NCBI RefSeq assembly: GCF_000003605.2
Contig: NW_003128867.1
Location: 82,152-139,503, forward strand
DNA length: 57,352 nt
Reading direction: 5' to 3'
From: Saccoglossus kowalevskii
Taxonomy: Eukaryota; Hemichordata; Enteropneusta; Harrimaniidae
The notes below the pieces were generated by a model. The model was not told the DNA's origin. It did no database searches and saw nothing but the letters and a program-made list of their open reading frames with translations. The position numbers and the translations under genes were made by a program. Below are positions 10,859 to 23,333 of the stretch, piece after piece (position 1 is the stretch's first letter; each line of letters starts with the position of its first letter).

Positions 10859-13800
10859 TTTAATATATTACATTAATTGTTTTTTTCAATTGTCATGGCA
10901 AATATGCAAGTACTATGATAACTTATTCATTTTTAATGCAGTTAAAGGGACAGTCAGAGCTACTCACAGTATGTGAAAGTTTTAGAATTATGTAAGTCAT
11001 GTGACTTGTGCCAATGGTAACCATACTCACAAAATGTGAACACTTTATAGGCAAGTCATGTGACTAGAGGCTAGTGGCAATTGTAACGGCGCAACATGAT
11101 TTTAACGCTTTTACAGACAAGTTACGCGACTTGTATGTGTGCTTTTCAGATTATATTACAGTTATATTCAGAGCACTGCAAACAGTTATGACATTCACAT
11201 GTAATTAAGTAGAACTTCCCCTCCATAACCATACTGACCAATGATGCAAATGCGTGTTGCCATGACTACAAAGCCCACTTATTAGAAGTAGGTTTAATTT
11301 TAGTTTTACTGGAATGTCTGACACACATTACAATAACTTCCTGCTTATGACCTGATGAATATTCATGAGATTGATGGAGGTGTGAACAAACATACAAATA
11401 AATAAATACAAACGTGTAGCACTACTGTTAGTGATGATCATTTCACAAGCTATCTGTGACACGGTATAATAAAAAAGCCATGTGTACAGAGTGAATTAAA
11501 TGCATGGATTTGATGTAAAAGATATTTTTAAGAGAGCAGTTAAGAATAGCATATTAAATAATAATTCTGTTCACATTTTAACAAAAATTACAAAATTTAA
11601 TATATTCATCAAAGTTTGAGATTTGAAGATATTATCACAAAAAGTGACAAATCTGAAAATGGTATACATTTAATATCGAAAAGTTATTGAATGGTTTTCA
11701 AGAAGTTGAAAATATCACTTTTTACCAAAAATACAAAAAATATTGAAAATTGAAATTAGAAAATTGAAGGTATCGTCACCAAATGAAGAAATCCGATAAA
11801 AAAACACCCAGCGTTCTTTTGTAGTGAGTATGAAACCCATACAGCTGTTGAAAGAAAAAGTCAAAAATGTTAAGTTGATGCCAACAGATGCTGATGGACA
11901 TTGGAAGCAAACGAAGAATAATATGATATAATGAGAGTCATCGTTGAAATAATATTGCAAATCTGGCAGTAAATACGCGTGGAATTCATTACATATCACA
12001 TGAAAGCCGCAACAAATTCACAAGAAATAATGCAGTTGGTATGGAAAACATGCGTCTCATTTTATCACTTACGCATGCTGCGCAGCATTCCATTTATTAC
12101 ATTGCATCTTTTTTTAAATAAATTTATCTCCATTTTATTCGGCGTTACGTTACACTAAGATTCTGGTAATAGTTTTATGCAGTCGAGTTTAAAGCATGTT
12201 TATAGATATATATATATATGACTTATTTCATTTGAAATTATTATCATTTAAATCCAAAACATAATTTCCAGCTTTATTCAAAGTAATTCAGATATTTTAG
12301 TATAAAAACAAATGCCTCATCGCAAAAAAAAAGTGCTGCATTTAGACGTGAATAGATTCATAAAACATGCAAGATAACAGAAAATCTTAGCTGGCTTTTG
12401 TCCAAGTATTTTGTACAGGTGTCTGTCAAAAAATGATTCACTGAGACAAATATGAACTGCCTCATTGTGTGACTACTGTATTATATGAAAAGTAAAAAAA
12501 AACACCCTTTATGAATAGCTATCATGTTGCAAGCTCTGCTTTGTATGCAAATCAACTTAAATAGTTGGTTGGTGTCCAGTGGAGGGAGAAGTCAACAGTA
12601 CTGTTGCCTCCTGAGAATCTACATCTTCAAACAAATTTTTTATGTATTGTTTTTGATTTGATAACTTTGAACTAAACAGATTTCTATTAGCTTCAGATCT
12701 TGATCAAAGTTTGGCACCCAGTTCATAGGAGTGCTTATATTGATTTTCTGACATCTTGTTTTCTGTAAAGATTTTATTGGTAGGTTTGCAAATGTGTATC
12801 AGACTGTGCAATCTCTCCATGAGTTGGTTTTGAAACCCAGTATGGGATTCTGAGATACATTACCAAGGATATTATTACAAGATAAATCATTTGCTTCATT
12901 GAACACATACAACAATGCATATTTCCACTGAGATCAGTGACCTTTGATGTGTATCACCAGTGATCAGTCAAGTAGAAACAGTCAAAATATTTTATCAGAT
13001 TTTCTCAATTTTTGCATGATATTTTCATACAGGACATCTGTTGTTCAAACTCAGGGAAGACTTTATACTGATGAATAAGGTGACCAAGTGTGATGAAGTT
13101 TGGAATAGAATTAGTAAAGTTATTATGCACACAATAACAATTATTAACGACGACGACGATAACAACGACAACGCCGGACAAAATTGTTCCCTTTATATAC
13201 CTTTCCCTTCCATCTTTGATGGTACAGGCAAGGTAATAAAACGATCAGATTGGCTTGGCAGGCGCCTTTTTTTTTTCTGTCAAGTAGTTGTGCATAACTT
13301 TGAATGCACAAGAACAATGTACGCTATTTTTGTTTATAAATAAATACATGTAAACATGTAAACAGTATATAATGTTTTCCTTATTTGACTCCACTGTTTT
13401 AATATTTTTATTTATATGGATTATATGCTTGCATAAACTAAAATTATATTTTGTTCTCACCAATAATACCAATATACTATTACCTATTGTTTTATAATTA
13501 ATTACAAAATAAAAAAATAAATAAAAAAGAGCTGGTATATCTTTAACCCTTGACCCTGCCAACTATTTCCAAAATGTTTTTTCTATGTGATTTAGAAATT
13601 GTCAGTTTGATCAAAACTTACAACAATTCCAAATTTTATAAATTTAATTCAAAATTGTCAATGAATTGAACAAACCTTTCAGAACATTTCAAGAATTTTG
13701 CATTATTCTAACTTTCATTGCTGTATACACAGCTGCAAAAGCAGACAATGTGTAAAAGCAAACAATGATTTATGGTTTTCAATTTCCTCTTTTGACAGAC

Positions 13801-14107
13801 ATATACTAATAATGCGATTTAAACTCAATAGCCAGAGAAAAAATTTAGAAATAAATCCATCACATAAAAATAAATAATCTAAAAAAAAAGCTTTATTCAG
13901 GAACAAGAAATTATGGTCACAATGCCTCAGATTACCACTTCAAAACAAGCATCAATTTATAAATTATCAAAATGGCAATAAAGTTAATTTCATCAAATTT
14001 TTGTTTCAAATATTGTTTGTGTGTTAAAGCTGAAATGAGTTTGTGCTGAATAACAGAGAAACCAACCAATTAATTGCTACTTGTAAATTTACAAATATTG
14101 ATGAATG
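10859..14107. other. Long gene-free stretch
   Basis: A loose tandem with CAAGT(C/T)A(T/C)GTGACTTG-type phrases spans about 10960-11140. A short (ACG/GAC)n patch lies at 13148-13175. The section 12580-13110 has the texture of a decayed transposon (phrases like CAAAGTTTGGCACCCAGTTCA) but no identifiable coding capacity. Confidence 0.4.
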
Positions 14108-14167
14108 ATTGATGACATCACATGCATTGAAATACAAGATTATGACATCACATAGAAGTGATGTCAT
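14108..14167. repeat. Inverted start of the 30-bp array
   Basis: About 1.5 units here run opposite to the main array (GATGACATCACATG, TGAAATACAAGATTATGACA). They meet it at the palindrome ATGACATCA...TGATGTCAT (14142-14167). Confidence 0.7.
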
Positions 14168-15089
14168 TATTCTGTGTTTCTGAATAATTAGCAGCAATAT
14201 TCTGTGCACAAGTATGGTTACTATTCTGTTTCTGTGATGTCATCTTTCTGTGTTTAAGTGCTACATGTATTTTGTATTTCAGCACTAGTGATGTTATTCT
14301 GTGTTTCACTGCTAGTGATGTCATCATTCTGTGTTTAAGTGCTAATGGTGTCATCATTCTGTGCTTCAATGCTACTGATGTCATCATTCCTTGTTTCAGC
14401 ACTTGCGACGGTTGTGTTTCAGTGCTAGTGATGTCATCATTCTGTTTCCGTGCTAGTGATGTCACCATTCTCTGTTTCAGCACTAGTGATGTCATTATTC
14501 TGTGCTTCAGTGCTAGTGATGTCACCATTCTGTGTTTCAGTGCTAGTGATATCATTCTGTGTTTTAGTTCTAGTGATGTCATTATTCTGTGTTTCAGTGC
14601 TAGTGATGTCATCATTCTGTGTTTCAGTGCCAGTGATGTCATCATTCTGTATTTCAGTGCTAGTGATGTCATCATTCTGTGTTTTAGTTCTAGTGATGTC
14701 TGTGTTTCAGTGCTAGTGATGTCATCATTCTGTATTTCAGTGCTAGTGATGTCATCATTCTGTGTTTAAGTGCTAGTGATGTCATCATTCTGTGTTTCAG
14801 TTCAGTGATGTCATCATTCTGTGTTTCAGTGCTAGTGATGTCATCATTCTATGTTTCAGTGCCAGTGATGTCATCATTCTGTATTTCGGTGCTAGTGATG
14901 TCATCATTCTGTATTTCAGTGCTAGTGATGTCATCATTCTGTGTTTAAGTGCTAGTGATGTCATCATTCTGTGTTTCAGTTCAGTGATGTCATCATTCTG
15001 TGTTTCAGTGCTAGTGATGTCATCATTCTGTGTTTCAGTGCCAGTGATGTCATCATTCTGTGTTTCAGTTTAGTGATGTCATCATTCTA
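14168..15089. repeat. 30-bp minisatellite (GTGATGTCATCATTCTGTGT)
   Basis: About 29 units of 30 bp with the consensus GTGATGTCATCATTCTGTGT followed by TTCAGTGCTA. Diverged units come first (to about 14440), then homogeneous ones. Several units are shortened by the same deletion, giving TTCAGTTCAGTGATG (near 14800 and 14975). Each unit contains TGATGTCA, one base from the CRE consensus. Long stop-free frames on both strands follow from the 30-bp period and are not genes. Confidence 0.97.
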
Positions 15090-16204
15090 ATGCTCCTAAA
15101 TTCCTTTGCCCTATATAAATATGTTAGTTTCTTAGGATATCCCATAATGCACCTAGTAACTCTGTATCACATATACCGGTATATAAAAACAACTGAACAT
15201 GAATATGTGAAAGATTGAGTTTTATGAATCAGACAATCATATGGAACTGTGTGCAGCTGCAAATTTTATCAACTTACAATCAAAATGGAAATGTAATGCT
15301 AGCCGAGAAAAAGGAAATATTACCGTCAGAATGTCAAACTATCAGCAAACATAATAAAGAAATTGAAAGAAATGACTGCTACCATAGAAACCATTAACTT
15401 GAGGTGATGATCGATACAAACAATATGTACCAAGATGTATGTTACCATGGCAACAAGATAAACAACAATTCTTCTTGAGGCAGCTGATACAAATATAAAG
15501 ACTTAATATTTACGATAACAAATATCATTTCTTTATTATCATTTTGTTACCATAGTAACTATTTTTACTTCAGGCAAGTCTCATCCTCTATCAGTTGCAT
15601 AGAATATTTTACCATTTCTTTCATACAAATAAAAATCTGTCAGATTCTTTGATCGAAACTAAAATACTGACAAATTATAAAAACATCAAGATAAAATGTC
15701 AACCAACTTTTGAATAATGTTTGTCAATTTTAGTAACTTTTATTAAAGTACACTACTCTCTTGCATTTCATTATGTGACTAAAATGCATTTGATCAGTTG
15801 TGTTTGTTGCTCTATTTCAATATGAGTCCCATGGAACATTTCCATAAGGGTAGCTAATTTAATGAATTATATAATAATTAAGGAACAAAAACGCCAACTA
15901 AACAAAAATTACTTGAATTATAGTGACCGGAACAAAAACAAAGAAAATCACAAAAATACAAGACCCTACATCAAGGGAAAGGCAAAATCTCAAATTTTCT
16001 ATATAGTAACTTTTTGATCATTATAACCTCAGGGGGAAGGGCAGATGTTATATTTATACCAATGAAAACAAACACACACTTAGACAAACATCATTAGTAG
16101 TTCAAAACTTGTACTGTCTATCATCCATCTTCCCATTCAGAATTTATAATATCCGACCCCTTAATTTTCAAAGGATTATTGTCTACTTTAAAAAATATTA
16201 TTTA
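15090..16204. other. Unassigned AT-rich DNA
   Basis: No gene, array or element recognised. Phrases such as TTACCATGGCAACAA (near 15440) and TTACCATAGTAAC (near 15547) are common in such genomes and not diagnostic. Confidence 0.4.
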
Positions 16205-16388
16205 TAGCTTAGAATTTATTTTTGTTATTTTTACTAATGGAGTGGTTCAGTGATAATAAAATCCAGCAAATATATCTTTTTTGCATTCAACTCAACAACA
16301 ACAAAATCAGTGAAAATAAACTCAAAACAATCAAAAAGTTTTTTTTAGCAAACATAAATTCCAGCTAAAATAAAGTATTTCACAGTAT
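16205..16388. mobile_element. Family B MITE, copy 4
   Basis: It contains GTGGTTCAGTGATAATAAAATCC, CATTCAACTCAACAACAAC, AAATCAGTGAAAATAAACTC, TAAATTCCAGCTAAAATAAAG and the end TTTCACAGTA. The orientation and left decay resemble copy 1 at 1008-1192. Confidence 0.8.
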
Positions 16389-16541
16389 TAGTTTTCAGTA
16401 TCACTCCACATATTGTTTTAATCTGGGACATGTTGATTTTTATCTAAAAATGCATTCTGGGCCGGATATCTTGATTTAATTAATTCAATTATAGATTACA
16501 TCCATATATACAGCTAGATATAGCAGTTTAAATTCTAAAAA

Positions 16542-16627
16542 TACTGCTTACATTCCGTTAATGTAATTGATACCATATGTCAAAACTCAAGACAAGTCAA
16601 TTTCTGTATTAACGGAATGTAGTAGTT
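16542..16627. mobile_element. Short inverted-repeat element
   Basis: TTACATTCCGTTAAT at 16548 pairs with ATTAACGGAATGTA at 16608, around a 45-bp loop. The repeat extends imperfectly outward (ACTGC / GTAGT). It is probably a tiny foldback or MITE, and no second copy was seen here. Confidence 0.55.
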
Positions 16628-18570
16628 CAGGTTCAATGGTAAACAGTAAATACAAAATCCACTCAGAGGACTTTCCAGACAAAAAACATATTGTCAGACT
16701 TGTAGTAAACCGGGGCTTGAACTCTTGAGCTGAGAGGGCTCCTATTTTCAATGTAAAAATCGTATAGTAAAGTGTGAGAAAAATCTGTATTTTTCCATAT
16801 TTAAAATGAGAGGAGGGTACTAGAAGAATTTTATATTTTTTTTTTATTCACATATGTTTATTTAATCTTCAATCTTTTACATATACATTTTTATTTGTAC
16901 TTCCAGTTTAACACTACATTTTATATTGCTACATAACCTTTCAACTCATGTCACTTTCACAAAAATCAACTTGCATATTTTTGTTTTAATTCTTTCAAAA
17001 ATACATATCAGGTTATGCAAATTAGCTGATTAATATGCAAGATAATTAGAAACTTGTTAGATATCGCTCTACACAAACAGCAATCATGCAGGAAGTTGCA
17101 ACGTATTTACACAAACTAATACAAACCTACATGTACATGCTAAAACAGATTATGCAAATTACCTAATTAACATGCATATATTTGTCCTAAAATCTTATCA
17201 AGTCTGGTGTTCATGATACAGTAGTTGTGTACCAAGTTTAATTTTAATCCAGCCAGTGGCTCTGATGATTTGACACAGACATACATGTACATTTGGACAG
17301 ACATCGATCGGTACAATATTACTTCCCATATGTCTTTTGCATACACGGGATCAACAAATTATTTCGATATCAACTTAAACAACGGGCTGGAGTTTTGCGT
17401 AATATCTCTTATAAATTATATCACGTAATCAACAGGAAAAATTACGGCAATCAAATGTTTTTAAAAGAATTGCAAAGAAGCAAACAAATATATGTACCCA
17501 TATATATTAAGTATTTTTCTAGTCGAAACTTGAACTTTTTCGACATGTACTAAATGACAGGATAACTATCAGTTGGAATTCATATCATGTTGCGATGTTG
17601 TAGCAAATAAAATAGAAAACTACAATAGCGCTATTAAAGTCACCTAAAAACACATGCTATTATGCATCATATACAGGTCTTTAAGCCATACATTACAGTT
17701 CATTACTGCTCATTCCTAGTCATGAGTCTTTTAAGGATAAAGACATTTTATTAGAAACACTACTAGAATGGCTTATATTAGATTAGATTAAACTTCTATT
17801 TTGGCTTTTTTTAGATTTTAATATCACCCCACTCACTGGGGAGTTTATTTAACAAAGACTGAATTTATTGCCAATGGTACGTTGTAACTAGTTCTTAGTG
17901 AAGCGTATTTCAATGACTGTTCTTTGCTGTATGAAATACCCTCAACAATGGATTTATATACCACGCTGTTACGACAATGAATATACGCAAACTAATAATG
18001 AGTTAACAGCATGTTGAACAGTCAGCGAAAGGCTAGAGTTCAGAGACTTTTTTATGTGGGTTGATGTTGCATTAGTGTCTTTTTTGCTAACAACATTTGT
18101 AAGTTTCAAAATCAAGAGGTAGTGAGGCCTAAATTTCACAAACTTTGTGATATTTTTACTGCTGCTTTCTGGCTGGCTGACTGATTTTGTGAAAATTGAA
18201 GTGGTTACTATAGTTATCATCTTTTTTTTACTTTAGTACACAATCCGACCATGCAGGGTTTCGACAGGGAGGTACTTGCAATTAACATAGGGTTGCTAAC
18301 ACCATTAGCACCATAGTTCAACTCTGATGACTGAGCTGCTATGGAAACGAAGAGAAAGTTCATTATGCTTGAATGAACATTTTTTCATAGAAGCCTGCAT
18401 AATAGAAACAATTTGGAATATGTTCAAATTTAACAGGATAAATTCCTTTTCGCTGTTAAAGTGACAGTCGTCACAGAGCACATAACCAAACATTGTTTAT
18501 TTTACATGGGACCCATAGGACATGCAAATGACAAAATTTGACAACGAAAATAAACCATTCAACTACAGGG
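16628..18570. other. Gene-free stretch with paired octamer repeats
   Basis: The section 17011-17175 holds two copies of TTATGCAAATTA(GC/CC)T(G/A)ATTAAYATGCA, each carrying the octamer ATGCAAAT (17015-17022 and 17152-17159). A third lies at 31574-31581. The rest is unassigned AT-rich DNA. Confidence 0.4.
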
Positions 18571-19446
18571 GTGCTCTTTATATAAAGGCCATTATAGACA
18601 GAAAGTCTTTATATAAAGGTGTTCATTATGAAAAGGTGGACTTTATATACATGTAAAGGTGTTCATTATAAACAGGTAGTCTTCATATAAAGGTGTTCAT
18701 TATAAACAGGTAGTCTTTATATAAAGGTGTTCATTATAAACAGACTTTATATAAAGGTGGTCATTATAGACAGGAAGTCTTTATATAAAGGTGTTCATTA
18801 TGAACAGGTGGACTTTATATAAAGGTGGTCATTATAGACAGGTAGTCTTTATATAAAGGTGGCCATTATCAACAGGTGGTGCTTATAAAGGTGGTCATTA
18901 TAGACAGGTAATCTTTATATAAAGGTGTTCATTATGAACAGGTGAACTTTATATAAAAGTGGTCATTATAAACAGGTAGTCTTTATATAAAGGTGTTCAT
19001 TTTAGACAGATAGTCTATATATAAAGGTGTTCATTATGAACAGGTGAACTTTATATAAAGGTGGTCATTACGAACAGGTGGACTTTATATAAAGGTGGTC
19101 AATATAGACAGGTAATCTTTATATAAAGGTGTTCATTATGAGTAGGTGGACTTTATATAAAGGCGGTCATTATGAACAGGTGGACTTTATATAAAGGTGG
19201 TCAATATAGACAGGTAATCTTTATATAAAGGTATTCATTATGAGTAGGTGGACTTTATACAAAGGTGGTCATTATGAACATGTGCTCCTTATAAAGTAGT
19301 CACTATGACAGGTAGTCCTTATAAAAGTGGTCGCTATAGGCAGGTAGTCTTTATATAAAGGTGGTCACTAACACAGGGTTGGCGGGACAAAGGTGGTCAC
19401 TATAGGCAGGTAGTCTTTATATAAAGGTGGTCACTAACACAGGGCT
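18571..19446. repeat. 34-bp minisatellite with a TATA-like box per unit
   Basis: About 25 units follow the consensus GGTGTTCATTATGAACAGGT then GGACTTTATATAAA. The middle part varies between ATGAACAGGTGGAC and ATAGACAGGTAGTC, giving two interleaved unit types. TTTATATAAAGG recurs almost every unit. The right end (from about 19340) contains a duplicated composite segment with TCACTAACACAGGG. Confidence 0.97.
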
Positions 19447-20502
19447 GTAATATGAAAAATAATGTATTGTAGTTGTTAATATTACTAGCACATCTCTGAC
19501 AAAAGTGAAAAAAGCCAACGATGTCCCTATACTTTTTGGTTTTAATGTAATTTTTTTTATATATTTTGAATACTGGAAATAATAATATTAATTCAAATAA
19601 AGAAGCAGTTTTTAATAAAATCTTACCTTGTAAACAAATATAACATAATCATTTTTAATGTGTATGGTAATTGGCTATTCAACTCAAGTAACACACCATG
19701 CTTGAAGGTTTATCTATTGTATTAATGTGTGAACCTCAACACTTTCCTCCATTCAATCAATCGCAACATCTTCCGATTAAATTTTAAAAGATTAAGCATT
19801 TTAAGTATAAATTGAGTGAAAATAAACGCAATATTATCCAAAATTAAGTACAATAATTGTTTTAATACAATCAGAACATTTTAAAAATATTACTAAATTT
19901 GTTTTTATTGTGAAAAATTATAATTTGTAAATATGTATGTGTTTTATACAAGTGAAGGCGAAAAAACATGAATATACAACACATAAAGAGAATTAAAATT
20001 AAGTATTTTAAGCAATTAACAAGCCGTCCAAGAAAAATGTACACCTTGACTACAGTTTTCTTCAAATTGTAGCCATTCAGTATCGTATCATATCCTCACG
20101 TTTGTTCTTTTCACTAATCTTTGTACTGATATCCTCTGTAGATTACGATGAATGACACGACACACCGACACGTACAAACAGCATGCGTATCAGGCAGCAA
20201 CAGTGGCATATGTGACACAGTTGTCATTAATAATGGACAGTATAAAATGAACTCACGTACATGTACATTGCAAGAAAAACTGTTATTCTCCCCAAGTGTG
20301 TACAAGATGATCAGATTCAGCTAATTCCACACAGGAGATCAATTATTCCTGAAAAATCTGGAAAAATAGCATCGTTTGTTGAATTTAATTGCCATATTCA
20401 AGAGAATGATGCCAATTCATCGTGCAAAATCTCACTTAAAGAACATGAATATTGTGAGGTTTAATGAGATTTCTGTTGCATTTGTCTTTAATAATCTAAT
20501 CA
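19447..20502. other. Unassigned AT-rich DNA
   Basis: No exon or repeat family recognised. Confidence 0.4.
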
Positions 20503-20736
20503 TCACCAGTTCCTTCTTTTCATCATAAATTCACAAAATAGTTCTGTTTATAGTCTGCACTTTCTTGCAGAAGATTGGGACAAAATAGCCAATTTTTTTT
20601 AGGTAAAAACTGAAAATTGACTCAAATTTTTTCTGTTGGCTCCAAAATTATTGTTCATTTGAGGAAATATTTAAGAATTATAAGAAAAAAGTGCAGAAAA
20701 ATTTGGGTGAGAAAGCCTGGAGGTGAAAAGGTTAAA
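20503..20736 (+). repeat. Dispersed repeat E, copy 1
   Basis: Shares a colinear series of blocks with 30760-30958 and 49748-49950: TTATAGTCTGCACTTTC, AGAAGATTGGGACAAAA, AACTGAAAATTGACTCAAAT, CTGTTGGCTCCAAAATTA, AAGTGCAGAAAAATTTGGG. All three copies have the same orientation. No open frame persists across copies. It is probably a SINE or part of a larger element. Confidence 0.85.
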
Positions 20737-21789
20737 ATGCAGTCTTTGTTTATACATCAAAAGTGTATTTGCCGAGAAGGAAATTATAGCATAATTATAG
20801 CTAGTCTCTGAAATTAAGTCGCTAGAGTTGTGCAGAATCTCTGTCGCATGTGGTATGTACAACATGTGCGAAAAAACAATCCATGCGTCTGTGATAGACT
20901 GGATATGGCTTTCCTTGCTCGAGGTTGTGTGGTGGAATTGTCCAAGATTGGGAGGGCACGTAAGCCGTACGATTGAGGGCAGCAAAAGTCGTATCCAGTC
21001 CATAAAGGTTTTATCATATACCTTATAGGTGCAATTACAATTTTACCACGGCATGACCTCAAACACACGACGTAATTTAGAATGACATGTTTTGATTTGA
21101 TTGATGAAAGCCGGGCGCACTGGGTTGGCATGATACGTGAAATTATTACCCTGGTGTGAAGATGCACTTTCCATAGCGTTACGAGGCTGGGCAATACAAG
21201 GTATGATAAATTATATTAAATCATAATTGTCAGACTAATCAAACTGGACATAATCCAGTGTGTTGCTATGGATACAAATGAATGTGATAAATTTTAAATT
21301 AGGTTTAATTACAAACTTTGTTGAAACTGATTGCCCCTGATATCAAATCAGTAATTTTAAGATTCAACAATTCAACATACAAACAGGATAAATTTTGAAT
21401 AATTAATATTTACGATATCATAATCTCTGGCATTATTAAATATTTCAGAAGTATAAAATGATAACAAGTAAAAGACAAAAAACTGATAGAATTGATTAAT
21501 CAATATTGATACACTGATAAAACTACTGTTCATTATTATTAATGTTTATGAGACACATTTTAATTAAGGAATCCTAAATTTATCATACTACGATTATATG
21601 AATATTAAAACCAGATCAGACAAACAAAATAAAAATAGCTACCGCTTTTTAAGGCATGCGAGACACGTAGGATCAGTGGTCAGCTTATCTCTTTTAGTAA
21701 TGTTAATGAAGTGTATATTTGAACACCGCGTAAATTTGGCCAGCTGGACCACGTGATGTGATCAGTGACGAGGCAGAAGTGAACAATCT
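20737..21789. other. Gene-free stretch with a CpG-richer patch
   Basis: The patch 20820-21190 is richer in CG than its flanks and contains GACTGGATA (20897) and its complement TATCCAGTC (20992), about 100 bp apart. This may be the ends of a short element. No protein is recognised in any frame of the patch. Confidence 0.4.
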
Positions 21790-22147
21790 TGAGAAAAAGA
21801 ATGCTCCCTATTCATTGGTCAAATCAACTGATTGGTAGACGAATTTTGAGGAACAGGGTTTCCAATACATTGGTCAAATCGGCTGTTAGGTAGACGAATT
21901 TCGAGAAACAGTGTCCCCATACATTGGTCAAATCGGCTGTTAGGTAGACAAATTTCGAGAAACAGTGTCCCCATACATTGATCAAATCGGCTGTTAGGTA
22001 GACAAATTTCGAGAAACAGTGTCCCCATACATTGGTCAAATCGGCTGTTAGGTAGACAAATTTCGAGAAACAGTGTCCCCATACATTGGTCAAATCAACT
22101 GATTGGTAGACAAATTTTGAAAAAAAATGCATGTCTCCATACTTAGG
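21790..22147. repeat. 54-bp minisatellite
   Basis: Six to seven units with CATTGGTCAAAT at about 21813, 21868, 21922, 21976, 22030 and 22084, a strict 54-bp spacing after the first. Consensus pieces are GGCTGTTAGGTAGACAAATT and TCGAGAAACAGTGTCCCCAT. The central four units are nearly identical and the end units are diverged. Period divisibility by three creates stop-free minus-strand frames. Confidence 0.96.
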
Positions 22148-23158
22148 TCAAATTTACTGTCATTGTGTCATTACTATTTTCTGATGGTTGACAATATCTT
22201 ATGTTGACTCAATAGCAACTGACAGATAGTCATACAGAACTCAAGATGTCATGCAAGAAATTCATAAAGCTACAAAAGTACTGCAAGATAAACAATATGG
22301 TCTGTGTGTGAGTTAAACATACAATGTGCACACATTTCAGAGATTACTCACTTGAAATCGGGGGGGGGGGGGTTGTAAACATTTTATTTATATACACCTA
22401 TTTTCCCTAATTGTTTTACAGTACGCATACAGTTATAATTTTGTTTTCCCAATCGAGAACTCTGTTTTCCATATTTCACTGAATATTTATTTATTTATTT
22501 TTTTGTGTGTGAATTTGTAACATACCCCCACCAATCTTATTCAACACCGGCCCACCCCCATTTTACTATCTACAATCTGTTTGTGTAAACAATAAAAATA
22601 TTATTACCATTTTGAAAAATATTCACACAGTGGCACACCCCCTTAAGTAGATTGTAATCTGTACTCATGTGTTTCTGGCATGTGCACATTTTACAGTGTG
22701 TAGTGTTCCCTGGCAATATTTCACATCAAAGTTATTTAATAATAGGCAGCCATATATAGCATATCACCCTAGAGTTGACAAAACTTGGTTTAATCTCTAA
22801 CTCAATATATCATTCTTCTTCAGAAAAAAAAGATGACCTTTATATATGTGTAATGGTTTTTGTATATTAATAAATATGAAATATCACTAAAGATCATTAA
22901 AGATCATGACACGATTTTTTTCGATTTTGAGAAGCGTAACTTCCACTCAACTTCCTGCCAGAATTATTTTCCCGCCAAATTGTTGATTCAGCGTTACACA
23001 TTTTTCTATGATTTTTTCGGGACAAAATTGACATGATTCTCCATTGCCCATGGGTCAAGTGATCAGAACTGCTGCAAAAATATGAAAAATATCCAGGCTA
23101 AATTTGTAAAAGAGGACAAAAGTTGTCCTAGATGTTCAATGTTACATTAGCATACAGA
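22148..23158. other. Unassigned DNA with a G run
   Basis: A run of 13 G at 22360-22372. Otherwise AT-rich without genes. Confidence 0.45.
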
Positions 23159-23333
23159 AAGCATGTAGTATGCATGCAGTAAGCATGTAGTATGTATGTA
23201 ATAAGAATGTACTAAACATGTAGTAAGCATGCACTAAGCATGCAGTAAGCATGTAGTATGCATGTAGTAAGAATGTACTAAGCATGTAATAAGCATGCAT
23301 TAAGCATGTAATGAGATGCAGTAAGCATGCAGT
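23159..23333. repeat. 11-bp tandem repeat with 66-bp super-period
   Basis: About 16 units of the form GCATGTAGTAA or GCATGCAGTAA. A six-unit block (GCATGTAGTAT ... GAATGTACTAA ...) occurs twice in succession, which implies a 66-bp higher-order duplication. GCATGC palindromes recur. Confidence 0.93.

Noticed and set aside
14148-15073. Long repetitive reading frames on both strands (10-residue repeats such as SASDVIILCF)
   Set aside because: The array unit is 30 bp, a multiple of three, so stop-free frames are automatic. Units with indels break the frame and there is no start or splice context.
16690-16745. Inverted B-box-like GGGGCTTGAACTC
   Set aside because: No matching A box or acceptor stem on the minus strand, so no tRNA or SINE head can be supported.
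18571-19446. CRISPR-like array
   Set aside because: Units are contiguous with no unique spacers, and the genome is eukaryotic. It is a minisatellite.
20671-21194. Overlapping minus-strand frames of 110 and 126 codons
   Set aside because: Two frames overlap, one includes part of repeat E, and no domain is recognisable.
21819-22132. Minus-strand 18-residue repeat frames
   Set aside because: Follow from the 54-bp array. Two different frames are open at once, which argues against coding.
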